Positions 7,222-16,708 of a DNA stretch of 64,000 nt are shown piece after piece. The notes beneath the pieces were generated by a model. That model made no database searches, had not been told where the DNA came from, and saw only the letters and a list, made by a program, of their open reading frames with translations. Source of the stretch: Flavobacterium sp. ASW18X (lineage in GTDB: Bacteria > Bacteroidota > Bacteroidia > Flavobacteriales > Flavobacteriaceae); the NCBI RefSeq assembly GCF_005144745.1, contig NZ_SWKK01000019.1, positions 1-64,000 of the forward strand, written 5' to 3'. Each line of letters starts with the position of its first letter. The first letter of the stretch is position 1. The position numbers and the translations under genes were made by a program.

Positions 7222-7235
7222 GCTTAGTACTAAGC
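7222..7235. promoter_or_regulatory. Perfect 14-bp palindrome, possible operator
   Basis: GCTTAGTACTAAGC reads the same on both strands. It lies 75 bases upstream of the 62-residue membrane gene, with the heptamer array between it and the gene. The position and symmetry suit a dimeric regulator site; no regulator is identified. Confidence 0.4.
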
Positions 7236-7398
7236 TTACTATTATTTTTACAATTGTTACCATGCTGTCCGTTTTTAATTATAAAGCTAAACTACTACCA
7301 CGATGCTGTTTTTGAAACTAAATTATGACGAATGGTAAGTTCCCTTGCCCGAACGGCAAGCTTATTATACCCAGTTGAAAATCAGCCATTTTACAAAA

Positions 7399-7424
7399 TA
7401 AAAAAAGGGAGCCGTAGCTCCCTT
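7399..7424 (-). terminator. Terminator of the S9 peptidase gene
   Basis: A GGGAGC / GCTCCC stem with a 4-nt loop (7407-7422), extended by A/T pairs; on the reverse strand it runs into at least six T. It lies 26 bases after the stop codon. Confidence 0.8.
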
Positions 7425-7449
7425 AAACTCTTTAAAAACCCTGTATTTA

Positions 7450-9759
7450 CTAGCCTTTTACTGCTTTTTTAATGGGTTGTTGGGTATTTAAATGTTCTGC
7501 AAAAAAGCCCATCATAGCCTTGTACAACTCAATACGGTTTTCTTCTTTGCCAAACCCATGGCCTTCATCATACTTTACCATATAAGGTACTGCTTGCCCC
7601 TTGGCCCGCAGCCCTTCTACAATTTGGTCAGATTCGTTAATATTAACTCTTGGGTCATTGGCACCCTGCACTACAAACAAGGGCTTTTTAATTTTATCTA
7701 TATGATTTACGGGAGAAACCTCTTCCATAATTTTCTTTTCCTCTGGAACATTAGGGTCGTACCAAATCTCTTGTACAATCTCTAAATAAGGCTTCCAATA
7801 CTCTGGAAAAGAATCCATAAACGTAAACAGATTAGACACCCCCACATAATCTACACCGCAGGCATATAAGTCTGGCGTTTTGGTTAAACCACGTAGTACC
7901 GCATAACCACCATGGCTACCTCCATAAATGGCTGCCTTATCCTTATCTACCCAGCCTTGGTCTACCACATACTGTAAGCCATCTTCAACATCGTCCATAG
8001 CTTTTCTACCAATTTGCTTAAAGCCAGACTCTAAAAATTCTCTCCCGTACCCTCCAGATATTCTAAAATTAACCTGTAAAGTAGCGTAACCTCTACTAGC
8101 AAATAACTGAGCTTCTGGATTAAAGCCCCAACTATCTCTAATACCTTGTGGGCCACCATGTGGGTTTACTATTACCGGTACTTTTTGGCCTTCTAAGGCT
8201 GCTTTAGGCAAGGTAATATAACCGTGTATGGTTTTACCGTCCCTACTTTTGAACGTTATTGGCCGCATTTCTGCCATGTCTTCTTCCTTAAGCTGCGGCA
8301 TTAAATCGAACAGAAAGGTAAACTCGTCTTTAGCTACATTATAAGCGTAGTATTCGCCATACAACTTATCACTTGTAATGTATAACAACACTTGGTTTTC
8401 ATCTTCTGTAGCATCTGTAAGGTAGAATTGTTGATTCGGGAATTTTTGAGCGATGCGTTTGTGTAATTTTTTAAAAGACGCACTAATAGGCACTAATTGA
8501 TACTTTTCTCCCTCGTAGGCTACGTAGTCTAACTCGTACCCGCGCTTTTTAGAAATAGATAAATTAGATACATCATAATTTGGATTCTGATATACCTCTT
8601 CTAAGGTTTTTCCCGTCTTAAAATCGAACTTTATAATTTTGGTCTTATCGCTCTCCAAGTTGGTAAGTACATAAGCATCATCTGGGTTGTCCGTAGCATA
8701 ATCAAAAGCCAAAACAGAAAAAGTATCTTTCCAGTTCAGCTCTTTAAATAGAGCATAACCGCCTTTACCATCTGCATAATAATACTGCATATCTACCCCA
8801 TTTACCATTTTAGCATAGCCCTTTAGATTTCCATCCTTATCAAAATTGTACCCCATAATTGGGTTTTGCGGATCTTCGTTCTTAAACAATTGTTCCAAAG
8901 CTCCGGTCTCTATATTCACCTTAAATGGTTCAAAAACTTGTGGGTTGTTTTTGTTCATAGAAACAATAATGTGGTTTTTGTCTTCTTTCAATAAATTAGA
9001 AAACTCTGCCTTAACCCCTTCAAAAGGAGTTAAATCCATAGTATTACTGCCATCCAGATTGGCGGCATATACATGGTAATTTTCATCCCCACCTTTATCC
9101 ATTAAATAGGCTAAACGATTGTTGTTTAACCACGCATAACCTCTAATGAGCTCTTCTTTTTCCTCCACGGCCATCTTAACATCACCAGTGGCTACATTTT
9201 TAACCATAACATGGCGTTTACCCTTAGCGTCTTTTTCCATATATGACATATACTTGCCGTCTGGCGAAAAGCGGAAAGAAGAAGCTTTGGGTCTTGCAAA
9301 ATAATCTTCTACACTGTATTTGTAATCTCCTTTATCTAAGGCTTGCAATTGTTGTAAATCGGCCTCCGAACTTACTAAAGCCGGATTACCCGGAATTGTT
9401 TTTTCTGTCTTCATAAGCATTAAAGGGAACTCCATTCCGCCTTGGTAAAAAGTACCATTAATATTGGCATTATCCCATACACCAACGTACTTAATTCCCC
9501 CTTGTTTAAATTCTATTGTTAATTCTTTATCGTTTAAAGTGGTTACATCCATGGGGATGCCCGTTGCGCCCTGTGTTGGACTATCCATGGTACTGGATAG
9601 TTCACCAGAGGCATTTGTGATGTTAAAAATTAAAGGTAATTCCGTACCCTGTACCTCTAATTTTCCCTTCCAGCTACCTGCAATGTCTTGTGCGGCAACG
9701 CTAAACGCGCCAAGCATACAAAACAGTGCCATTACTGCTTGCTTTTTGATTGTGTTCAT
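7450..9759 (-). CDS. Secreted S9-family prolyl-oligopeptidase-type peptidase
   Basis: A 769-residue exported serine peptidase. A signal peptide ends near residue 23 (SVAAQ). An N-terminal beta-rich domain (about residues 25-115, starting IAGSWKG) of a type also found on Bacteroidetes serine hydrolases precedes a propeller-like region (about residues 150-490) and an alpha/beta-hydrolase domain. The catalytic triad is visible: S605 in GGSHGGY, D692 in GANDPRV and H724 in DEGHGF. It probably cleaves peptides in the periplasm or outside. It is a single gene with its own terminator; an 8-bp inverted repeat lies just upstream at 9790-9818. Confidence 0.9.
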   Translation of the reverse strand: MNTIKKQAVMALFCMLGAFSVAAQDIAGSWKGKLEVQGTELPLIFNITNASGELSSTMDSPTQGATGIPMDVTTLNDKELTIEFKQGGIKYVGVWDNANINGTFYQGGMEFPLMLMKTEKTIPGNPALVSSEADLQQLQALDKGDYKYSVEDYFARPKASSFRFSPDGKYMSYMEKDAKGKRHVMVKNVATGDVKMAVEEKEELIRGYAWLNNNRLAYLMDKGGDENYHVYAANLDGSNTMDLTPFEGVKAEFSNLLKEDKNHIIVSMNKNNPQVFEPFKVNIETGALEQLFKNEDPQNPIMGYNFDKDGNLKGYAKMVNGVDMQYYYADGKGGYALFKELNWKDTFSVLAFDYATDNPDDAYVLTNLESDKTKIIKFDFKTGKTLEEVYQNPNYDVSNLSISKKRGYELDYVAYEGEKYQLVPISASFKKLHKRIAQKFPNQQFYLTDATEDENQVLLYITSDKLYGEYYAYNVAKDEFTFLFDLMPQLKEEDMAEMRPITFKSRDGKTIHGYITLPKAALEGQKVPVIVNPHGGPQGIRDSWGFNPEAQLFASRGYATLQVNFRISGGYGREFLESGFKQIGRKAMDDVEDGLQYVVDQGWVDKDKAAIYGGSHGGYAVLRGLTKTPDLYACGVDYVGVSNLFTFMDSFPEYWKPYLEIVQEIWYDPNVPEEKKIMEEVSPVNHIDKIKKPLFVVQGANDPRVNINESDQIVEGLRAKGQAVPYMVKYDEGHGFGKEENRIELYKAMMGFFAEHLNTQQPIKKAVKG

Positions 9760-9789
9760 AGTATTCCTTTTAATTGATTGTGAATATGA

Positions 9790-9818
9790 GTAGGTAAAAT
9801 AATTGATTTGTTACCTAC
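9790..9818. promoter_or_regulatory. Inverted repeat upstream of the S9 peptidase gene
   Basis: Arms GTAGGTAA / TTACCTAC with 13 bases between them, about 31 bases before the peptidase start. It could be an operator or leader hairpin; no promoter box was clear nearby. Confidence 0.3.
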
Positions 9819-9902
9819 TATCTAAAATTAAAAGTACTAGAAAGTTAAGATTTACCCTATGCATTTATGGGCAGCGGTAATTTTAAACTAGTGAACGGAA
9901 AG

Positions 9903-10427
9903 TTATTTGGTATAAGGCGGAAACTTTTTAAAGACCTTGTCTACTACCGCTTTTAGTTGTTGTTCCCTTACCGAAGGTGAAGCATTATCTCTAAAAGATT
10001 GCTCTGCGATAGCCTGCCAAAACAGCTGGTCTTTGGCTACGTCTACAAAATCGAACTGTATGCTGCGTTGCATACCAGAATTACCAATAGGCAAACCGAT
10101 GGATATGCCCCCACCAACGTTTCTGCCCGTACCCCCAACACCTACACCTACATTATTCTGCGGTGGAGTGCGATATGAAGAACTCGATACATTAACATAA
10201 AAATCTGGTTCCTCCGCCATTATAAAACCTTTAGCTAAAAGGGTAGAATCTAAAACACGAAGTAATCTTTTTTCATCTAACTGACTAAGGCCAGATTCCA
10301 TTTCTGGATAATAAGTATACCTTGCGTAATTGGTGAAATTTGTGGTTTCATCATAATCGTATACCACTCGTGTACCTGCACAAGAGGCAAAAACAATTAC
10401 AATTAAAAGTAGAAGTACTCTTTTCAT
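9903..10427 (-). CDS. DUF4136-family lipoprotein
   Basis: A 174-residue lipoprotein. The signal peptide ends at a lipobox with Cys16 (FASCAG). The mature part has the DUF4136 pattern: 'VVYDYDETTNFTNYARYTYYP' early, 'LLRVLDSTLLAKGF' in the middle, a glycine-rich loop (about residues 95-120), and 'AVDKVFKKFPP' at the end. Function of the family is unknown; members are exported and often near envelope genes. It follows obg by 58 bases on the same strand, perhaps by chance. Confidence 0.85.
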   Translation of the reverse strand: MKRVLLLLIVIVFASCAGTRVVYDYDETTNFTNYARYTYYPEMESGLSQLDEKRLLRVLDSTLLAKGFIMAEEPDFYVNVSSSSYRTPPQNNVGVGVGGTGRNVGGGISIGLPIGNSGMQRSIQFDFVDVAKDQLFWQAIAEQSFRDNASPSVREQQLKAVVDKVFKKFPPYTK

Positions 10428-10485
10428 AACTTACTTTTAGACAAAGTACAAATAATGATGAGTTCTTGGGGTGCTGTGTATGTTA

Positions 10486-11487
10486 TTAATTGTTAAGCAT
10501 AGCCCACAACTTATCTTTTAGCTCTTGAATTCCTTTTTGAGCAACAGAAGAAATAAAAATGTACTCTACATCTTTAAAATCTTCTTTCAATAAGCCATCC
10601 ATTTCACTAATTAGCTCATCATCTAACATGTCTGCTTTAGAAATAGCTACCAAACGTTGTTTATCCAATAGCTCTGGATTGTATCTTCTTAACTCGTCCA
10701 AAAGTATTTGATATTCTTTTGATATGTCCTTACTATCCGCAGGGATTAAAAATAATAAGGTTGCGTTGCGTTCTATGTGTCTTAAAAAGTAATGTCCCAA
10801 ACCTTTACCTTCTGCAGCTCCCTCAATAATTCCAGGGATATCTGCCATAACAAAACTTTGAAAATCACGATACTCTACAATACCCAAATTAGGTTTTAGC
10901 GTCGTAAATTCATAGTCAGCTATTTTTGGTTTTGCCGATGTTATTACGGAAAGTAAGGTAGATTTCCCCGCATTAGGAAACCCTACCAAGCCAACATCTG
11001 CTAAGACTTTTAGCTCTAAGGTTAAGTGCTTTTCTTCTCCCGGCAAACCTGGCTGCGCGTAACGCGGGGTTTGGTTGGTTGCACTTTTAAAATGCCAGTT
11101 ACCGCGCCCGCCTAACCCTCCTTTTGCAAGGATTTTTTCTTCTCCATCTTCCGTAATCTCAAAAAGAATGGCGTTAGACTCCGTATCTCTTACCACGGTA
11201 CCCAAAGGTACTTCTAGATAGACATCTGCACCGTCTGCACCGGTACTACGTTGTCTACTACCGTGTTCTCCGTGCCCTGCTTTAAAGTGTTTTTTAAATT
11301 TATAGTGTACCAGTGTCCAAAGGTTTTTGTTCCCCTTGATTATAACATGACCTCCACGACCACCATCACCGCCATCCGGGCCACCTTTAGCCACGAACTT
11401 TTCTCTACGTAAATGCGTTGACCCCTGACCACCTTTGCCAGAGTTAACATGTACTTTTACGTAATCAACAAAATTCCCTTCGGTCAT
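10486..11487 (-). CDS. obg: Obg-family GTPase, ribosome assembly
   Basis: A 333-residue GTPase. The N-terminal glycine-rich Obg fold (about residues 1-158) includes '[14 protein letters not shown]'. The GTPase domain has G1 GFPNAGKST (169-177), G3 DIPG (216-219) and G4 SKAD (283-286). It lacks the long C-terminal extension of some Obg proteins, as is normal in Bacteroidetes. Obg binds the large ribosomal subunit and links assembly to nutrient status. It lies 25 bases after the hpt-adk fusion gene, which makes nucleotide substrates, and is probably co-transcribed with it. Confidence 0.95.
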   Translation of the reverse strand: MTEGNFVDYVKVHVNSGKGGQGSTHLRREKFVAKGGPDGGDGGRGGHVIIKGNKNLWTLVHYKFKKHFKAGHGEHGSRQRSTGADGADVYLEVPLGTVVRDTESNAILFEITEDGEEKILAKGGLGGRGNWHFKSATNQTPRYAQPGLPGEEKHLTLELKVLADVGLVGFPNAGKSTLLSVITSAKPKIADYEFTTLKPNLGIVEYRDFQSFVMADIPGIIEGAAEGKGLGHYFLRHIERNATLLFLIPADSKDISKEYQILLDELRRYNPELLDKQRLVAISKADMLDDELISEMDGLLKEDFKDVEYIFISSVAQKGIQELKDKLWAMLNN

Positions 11488-11512
11488 AACTTAACTAACT
11501 ACTACCCTATTT

Positions 11513-12619
11513 TTAAAGCGATTCTATTACCGTTTTTATACGCTCTGTAATAGCTTCTATTTCTCCTATTCCGTTTACCGAGTGGAATTTACCCTGCGCC
11601 TCATAGTAAGCCTTTAATGGCGCTGTTTTTTCATTGTACTCGTCAAATCGGTTACGTATTTTGGACTCATCTTGATCATCTGTTCTGCCGCTAACCTTAC
11701 CGCGCTCCAATAAACGTTGCACCAAAATATCGTCTTCTGCTTCTAAGGCTATGGTAGCATCTACTTTCATGTCTTTAGACTCCAAGAAGTTATCCAAAGC
11801 TTCTGCTTGCGCTGTGGTTCTAGGAAAACCATCAAATATAAATCCTGCTGCATCCGGATTTTTTTCTACCTCATCCTTGAGCATATTAATGGTAACCTCG
11901 TCTGGTACCAATTCGCCCTTATCTATAAAAGACTTAGCCAGTGTTCCTAGCTCCGTCTGGTTTTTAATATTGTATCTAAAAACATCTCCAGTAGAAATGT
12001 GTTTTAAATTGTATTTTTCTTTTAAAAATCCTGCTTGGGTGCCTTTACCTGCCCCTGGCTTACCAAAAAGCACTAGGTTTATCATATTTGTTTGGTTTAG
12101 TGTATACACTTCTCTTAGGTTACGGCCAAGTTCATTGTAATCTAGTCCGTAGCCCACTATAAAATTGTTGGGTATGTCCATGCCAAAATAATCTATGGCA
12201 TACTCCCCGTTATAAATTTCGGATTTATAAAATAAGGAAGCAATCTTAAACTCCTTTACATTGGTATCAGAAAACAAATGCACCAACTGCTGCAATGTAC
12301 GGCCCGTATCTATAATATCTTCCAAAATAATTACGCTCTTACCCGCTATATCTTCAGAGACATCCAGCAGGGTTTCTACAATCCCTGTAGAGGTAAGGCC
12401 TTGGTAAGAACTCAGCTTTACAAAAGAAACCTCACATGGATGGGGATAGGCTTTAAGAAAATCTGACACAAACATGAACGAACCGTTGAGCACACCAACG
12501 AACAAAGGCACTTCATCTTTATAATCTTCCGCAATGGCAAGTGCCATTTTCTCTACGGCATTGAGTATCTGAGCCTCGCTCAAATACGGCTTAAAAAATT
12601 TATCGTGCAATTGTATCAC
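11513..12619 (-). CDS. adk: Fused hypoxanthine phosphoribosyltransferase - adenylate kinase
   Basis: A 368-residue bifunctional protein. Residues 1 to about 177 are a purine phosphoribosyltransferase with VGVLNGSFMF and the PRPP loop EDIIDTGRT (100-108). Residues about 179-368 are a complete adenylate kinase with P-loop GKPGAGKGT (186-194), 'DGFPRT' and 'RGKVSGRTDD', with a short LID without zinc cysteines. Both halves keep their key residues. The two activities salvage hypoxanthine or guanine to nucleotides and balance AMP/ADP/ATP. Met179 at the domain junction could allow internal initiation of free adenylate kinase. The fusion is, to my knowledge, common in Flavobacteriaceae. It has its own promoter, and obg follows. 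Confidence 0.93.
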   Translation of the reverse strand: MIQLHDKFFKPYLSEAQILNAVEKMALAIAEDYKDEVPLFVGVLNGSFMFVSDFLKAYPHPCEVSFVKLSSYQGLTSTGIVETLLDVSEDIAGKSVIILEDIIDTGRTLQQLVHLFSDTNVKEFKIASLFYKSEIYNGEYAIDYFGMDIPNNFIVGYGLDYNELGRNLREVYTLNQTNMINLVLFGKPGAGKGTQAGFLKEKYNLKHISTGDVFRYNIKNQTELGTLAKSFIDKGELVPDEVTINMLKDEVEKNPDAAGFIFDGFPRTTAQAEALDNFLESKDMKVDATIALEAEDDILVQRLLERGKVSGRTDDQDESKIRNRFDEYNEKTAPLKAYYEAQGKFHSVNGIGEIEAITERIKTVIESL

Positions 12620-12644
12620 CTGTGTCCCCTGTTTTTGCAGTGGG

Positions 12645-12652
12645 CAAATATA
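12645..12652 (-). promoter_or_regulatory. -7 promoter box TATATTTG for hpt-adk
   Basis: An exact TAnnTTTG match on the reverse strand, 25 bases before the start codon; no clear -33 TTG. It is divergent from the purK promoter. Confidence 0.5.
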
Positions 12653-12686
12653 CTATTTTTTAACGGCCCTTAACGCCTAAAACTTC

Positions 12687-12714
12687 TTGCTTTAAAGGAA
12701 TACCCGTATTTTTG
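12687..12714 (+). promoter_or_regulatory. purK promoter: TTG - 17 nt - TATTTTTG
   Basis: The -33 TTG (12687-12689), a 17-base spacer and an exact -7 box (12707-12714) end 24 bases before the purK ATG at 12739. The box overlaps a possible upstream ATG at 12712, which therefore cannot be the start. Confidence 0.6.
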
Positions 12715-12738
12715 CCAGCATTAAAATTAGATATAACC

Positions 12739-13893
12739 ATGCACTTCTTTTCTTCGGATTTTAAACTGGGTATTTTAGGCGGTGGCCAATTGGGTAAAAT
12801 GATGCTTTATGAGACCCGTAAATGGGACATAACAACTAAAGTTATGGACGATTCCAAGGAAGCACCTTGCGCTATTGCCTGTAACGAGTTTGTTCTTGGC
12901 GACCTTTTAGATTATGATGCCGTGATGGAATTTGGAAAGGATGTAGACGTGCTCACCATAGAAATAGAAAATGTAAATGTAGATGCGCTAGAAGCCTTAG
13001 AGGAACAGGGTAAAACCATTTATCCGCAACCTAAAGTTTTGCGCACTATCCAGAACAAGGCTACACAAAAATTATTTTATAGGGACAACAACATACCCAC
13101 ATCTGAATTTACTAGATACGCCTATACCTCTGAAATTAAAGAAAGTGTGCAAAATGGCGGTTTGGAATTGCCTTTTGTTTGGAAAAGTGCGCAATTTGGT
13201 TATGACGGACAAGGGGTTAAAATTGTTCGTGAATTAGCTGATTTAGAAGGTTTACCAAACGTAGAGTGCATTGCAGAAGAGATGGTAAACTTCAAAAATG
13301 AATTGGCTGTAATTGTGGCTCGCAATAGTAAGGGCGAAACCAAGACTTATCCTGTGGTAGAAATGGAGTTTCATCCAGAGGCCAACCAAGTAGAATATGT
13401 AATTTGTCCAGCACGTATTCCAGAAGAAGTAGCACAAAAAGCGCAAGCCGTTGCAAAAAAAGTGAGCGAAGGTTTTGGACAGGTAGGTTTGTTGGCCGTT
13501 GAACTTTTTCAGACAGAAGACGATGCTATTTTAGTGAATGAAGTGGCTCCAAGACCCCATAATAGTGGGCATTATAGCATAGAGGGCAGCTTTACCAATC
13601 AGTTTGAGCAACATATAAGATGCATTCTTGGTTTGCCTTTAGGAAAAACCGAAAGTAAAGTAGCTGGTGTTATGGTAAACCTTGTGGGGGCAGAAGGCCA
13701 TACAGGAGAAGTAGTTTATGAAAACATAGAAGAGGTTTTAGCCATGGACGGGGTTACCCCACATATTTACGGTAAAAAAATGACGCGCCCTTTTAGGAAA
13801 ATGGGTCATGTAACCATAGTAGATGCCGATATGGCAAAGGCCAGGCAGGTAGCACAAGAGGTAAAAGAAAAAATTAAAGTAATAAGCAAATGA
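12739..13893 (+). CDS. purK: N5-carboxyaminoimidazole ribonucleotide synthase
   Basis: A 384-residue ATP-grasp enzyme that carboxylates AIR with ATP and bicarbonate in de novo purine synthesis. The N-terminus FKLGILGGGQLGKMM is the PurK signature. The ATP-grasp core includes 'PFVWKSAQFGYDGQGV' and 'VNEVAPRPHNSGHYSIEG'. I chose the ATG at 12739 because the promoter box covers the earlier in-frame ATG at 12712. Its stop overlaps the purE start by 4 bases (ATGA), so the two consecutive pathway enzymes are translationally coupled. Confidence 0.96.
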   Translation: MHFFSSDFKLGILGGGQLGKMMLYETRKWDITTKVMDDSKEAPCAIACNEFVLGDLLDYDAVMEFGKDVDVLTIEIENVNVDALEALEEQGKTIYPQPKVLRTIQNKATQKLFYRDNNIPTSEFTRYAYTSEIKESVQNGGLELPFVWKSAQFGYDGQGVKIVRELADLEGLPNVECIAEEMVNFKNELAVIVARNSKGETKTYPVVEMEFHPEANQVEYVICPARIPEEVAQKAQAVAKKVSEGFGQVGLLAVELFQTEDDAILVNEVAPRPHNSGHYSIEGSFTNQFEQHIRCILGLPLGKTESKVAGVMVNLVGAEGHTGEVVYENIEEVLAMDGVTPHIYGKKMTRPFRKMGHVTIVDADMAKARQVAQEVKEKIKVISK

Positions 13894-14381
13894 GCAAAGT
13901 AGCAGTAGTAATGGGCAGCACAAGCGACCTTCCGGTTATGCAAGATGCTATAGATATTTTAAAAGGTTTTGATATTGAGGTAGATGTAGACATTGTGTCT
14001 GCCCACAGAACCCCACAAAAACTATTTGATTTTAGTACCAATGCACACAAAAACGGATATGCGGTAATTATTGCTGGTGCAGGCGGTGCCGCACACTTAC
14101 CGGGTATGGTTGCCTCCATGTCTCCTCTACCCGTGATTGGCGTGCCTGTAAAAAGTTCTAACTCCATAGACGGTTGGGACAGTGTTTTATCTATTTTACA
14201 AATGCCGGGCGGTGTACCTGTAGCTACGGTTGCCCTAAATGGCGCAAAAAATGCCGGTATTTTGGCGGCACAGATAATTGGCGCAAGTGACCAGTGTGTG
14301 CTTGATAAAATTTTAGTGTATAAAGAAGGACTAAAGGAAAAGGTAATCACAGGCGCAGAAGAAGTTAGAAATAAGTATTAG
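13890..14381 (+). CDS. purE: N5-carboxyaminoimidazole ribonucleotide mutase
   Basis: A 163-residue class I PurE. It has 'VVMGSTSDLPVM' at the phosphate-binding N-terminus, 'SAHRTPQ' (about residues 44-50) and 'GAGGAAHLPGMVAS', all active-site signatures. It converts N5-CAIR to CAIR in purine synthesis, the step after PurK. It is coupled to purK by an ATGA overlap. Immediately after the stop comes a seven-copy heptamer repeat. Confidence 0.97.
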   Translation: MSKVAVVMGSTSDLPVMQDAIDILKGFDIEVDVDIVSAHRTPQKLFDFSTNAHKNGYAVIIAGAGGAAHLPGMVASMSPLPVIGVPVKSSNSIDGWDSVLSILQMPGGVPVATVALNGAKNAGILAAQIIGASDQCVLDKILVYKEGLKEKVITGAEEVRNKY

Positions 14382-14386
14382 TTATT

Positions 14387-14435
14387 GGTTGATGGTTGAT
14401 GGTTGATGGTTGATGGTTGATGGTTGATGGTTGAT
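14387..14435 (+). repeat. Heptamer tandem repeat GGTTGAT x7
   Basis: Seven perfect consecutive copies of GGTTGAT, starting 5 bases after the purE stop and ending 40 bases before the M3 peptidase ATG. Same period and nearly the same unit as the array at 7161-7202. Copy number is likely variable between strains. Confidence 0.95.
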
Positions 14436-14475
14436 GGTAAGAAACTGAAGAAATTAAAATTTGAAAAAGAAAACA

Positions 14476-16506
14476 ATGAAAAATCCTTTGTTAGAACCGT
14501 TTGATATGGCTCCGTTTTCCCAGATTAAAAACGAGCATTTTAAACCTGCAATAGAAGAAAGTATCTCCTTGGCAAAAGCAGAAATTGAGGCAATTGCCAA
14601 CAATAAAGAAGCCCCAACCTTTGAGAATACCATCGCGGCGTTGGACTATGCGGGCTATCAATTGGATCGGGTTACGAGCGTTTTCTTTAACCTAAACTCA
14701 GCAGAGACCAATGAGCACATTCAAAAAATAGCTCAAGAAGTTTCTCCATTATTATCAGCTTTTCAGAACGATATTACCTTAAACGAAGGCTTATTTAAAA
14801 GGGTTAAAACGGTTTATGAACAAAAAGACAGTTTAGACCTTAGTGGCGAGCAACAACAATTGCTAGACAAGCGTTACAAAGCGTTTAGCAGAAACGGCGC
14901 CAACTTACCAGAAGACAAAAAAGAGCGGTTGCGAGAAATTGATGCGGAACTGGCAAAATTAAAACTCACCTTTGGTGAAAATGTATTGGCAGAAACCAAC
15001 AAATTTCAAATGCATCTAACGGATGAGTCTGATTTAGCTGGCTTGCCAGAAGGTGCCAAAGAGGCGGCCGCGCAATTGGCAAAAACAAAAGAATTAGATG
15101 GTTGGTTAATTACCCTAGATTACCCAAGTTACATCCCTTTTATGAAATATGCAGAAAACAGGGAATTGCGCAAAAAACTATCCTTGGCCTTTGGCAGCAA
15201 AGGGTTTCATGGGGATGAACTAGACAACCAGAAAAATGTTTTAAAGATAGCCAAACTACGTTTTGAGCGTGCCCAATTGTTAGGGTATGCTACCCACGCA
15301 CACTATGTGCTGGAAGAGCGTATGGCGGAAACCCCAGAAAAAGTAAACAATTTTCTACAAGAACTATTGAGCAAAGCTAAGCCTGCCGCTGAAGCTGAGT
15401 TTAAGCAATTACAAGATTTTGCCAAAGAAATAGACGGTATAGACCAACTACAAAAGTGGGATAGTGCTTTTTATAGTGAAAAGCTAAAGCAGAAGCTTTT
15501 TGATTTGGATGATGAAACGCTTAAACCGTATTTTAAACTAGAAAATGTTATTGCTGGTGTCTTTAAGGTTGCCGAAAAACTATTTGGACTTACGTTTAAG
15601 GAAGTAACCAACATAGATACGTACCATGAAGATGTAAAAACCTTTGAAGTTTACGATGCTAATGATGATTTCTTATCACTTTTTTATGCCGATTTTCACC
15701 CTAGACCTGGCAAGCGTGGTGGCGCTTGGATGACTTCTTTTAAATCTCAATTTAGAAAGGACGGCAAAAATGTGCGGCCACATGTAAGTAATGTGTGTAA
15801 TTTTACCCCCTCTACAGCTAGCAAACCCTCCTTATTAACGTTTAATGAGGTTACTACCTTATTCCATGAATTTGGTCATGGTTTACACGGTATGCTGGCA
15901 GACACCACCTACCCTAGCCTTTCTGGAACTTCTGTATATTGGGATTTTGTGGAGTTGCCAAGTCAGGTTCTCGAGAATTGGTGTTATGAGAAAGAAGCGC
16001 TAGAATTGTTTGCCCATCATTATGAAACAGGAGAACTAATTCCTATGGAATTGGTGCAAAAAATAAAAGATTCTGCCACCTTTCAAGAAGGGATGCAAAC
16101 CGTACGCCAATTAAGCTTTGGTTTATTAGACATGGCTTGGCACGGTCAAGATCCAACCCAGATTACCAATGTAAAAAGTTTTGAAAGCAAAGCATTTGCA
16201 GGCACTCAGTTATATCCTGAAACACCAGAAACCTCTATGAGTACTTCTTTCTCCCATATATTTCAGGGAGGTTATGCTTCTGGGTATTACAGCTACAAAT
16301 GGGCAGAAGTTTTAGATGCGGATGCTTTTGCATATTTTAAACAAAACGGGATATTCAATAAGGAGATAGCCACTAAATTTAAAGATTACGTACTTTCTAA
16401 AGGAGGGACAGAAAATCCTATGGAATTGTACAAGAAATTTAGAGGTACAGAACCTAAAATTGAAGCACTTTTAGAACGAGCAGGATTACTAAACAAATCG
16501 GCTTAA
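14476..16506 (+). CDS. M3-family zinc oligopeptidase (oligopeptidase A / Dcp-like)
   Basis: A 676-residue cytoplasmic metallopeptidase without signal peptide. The zinc site is HEFGHGLH (first His about residue 464), with the downstream Glu in 'WDFVELPSQVLENW' as third ligand. The C-terminal 'GGYASGYYSYKWAEVLDADAF' is the M3 substrate-binding segment. It degrades short peptides, including cleaved signal peptides. I chose the ATG at 14476; an in-frame TTG at 14461 is a weaker alternative. A heptamer repeat separates it from purE, so it may be read with the purine genes or from its own promoter. Confidence 0.92.
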   Translation: MKNPLLEPFDMAPFSQIKNEHFKPAIEESISLAKAEIEAIANNKEAPTFENTIAALDYAGYQLDRVTSVFFNLNSAETNEHIQKIAQEVSPLLSAFQNDITLNEGLFKRVKTVYEQKDSLDLSGEQQQLLDKRYKAFSRNGANLPEDKKERLREIDAELAKLKLTFGENVLAETNKFQMHLTDESDLAGLPEGAKEAAAQLAKTKELDGWLITLDYPSYIPFMKYAENRELRKKLSLAFGSKGFHGDELDNQKNVLKIAKLRFERAQLLGYATHAHYVLEERMAETPEKVNNFLQELLSKAKPAAEAEFKQLQDFAKEIDGIDQLQKWDSAFYSEKLKQKLFDLDDETLKPYFKLENVIAGVFKVAEKLFGLTFKEVTNIDTYHEDVKTFEVYDANDDFLSLFYADFHPRPGKRGGAWMTSFKSQFRKDGKNVRPHVSNVCNFTPSTASKPSLLTFNEVTTLFHEFGHGLHGMLADTTYPSLSGTSVYWDFVELPSQVLENWCYEKEALELFAHHYETGELIPMELVQKIKDSATFQEGMQTVRQLSFGLLDMAWHGQDPTQITNVKSFESKAFAGTQLYPETPETSMSTSFSHIFQGGYASGYYSYKWAEVLDADAFAYFKQNGIFNKEIATKFKDYVLSKGGTENPMELYKKFRGTEPKIEALLERAGLLNKSA

Positions 16507-16513
16507 GGATAAC

Positions 16514-16548
16514 ACAAACTCCCTAATTTTAATTCTTGGGGAGTTTGT
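16514..16548 (+). terminator. Possible terminator after the M3 peptidase gene
   Basis: A 10-bp perfect stem, ACAAACTCCC / GGGAGTTTGT, with a 15-nt loop 8 bases after the stop. The T-tract is poor, so termination is not certain. Confidence 0.5.
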
Positions 16549-16708
16549 ATTGCCACTTTTCACGGAATATTTCCTGTCAATATACCATAGGTTTTTTACA
16601 TCTAGCAGTAATTTTCTTATTAATCTATAAATATTAACTTACATTTATAGTAGATGTATATCATAATTAATAAGATAATTAATTCGTTAAGTTGTCGTTA
16701 CTAACCAC

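Noticed and set aside
11751-12140. Forward ORF of 129 codons over the adenylate kinase
   Set aside because: Antisense shadow of a well-conserved gene; no protein family.
12712-12738. ATG at 12712 as purK start
   Set aside because: It lies inside the -7 promoter box; the ATG at 12739 gives the usual PurK N-terminus.
13874-14350. Reverse-strand ORF of 158 codons over purE
   Set aside because: Antisense to purE, which carries all family motifs.
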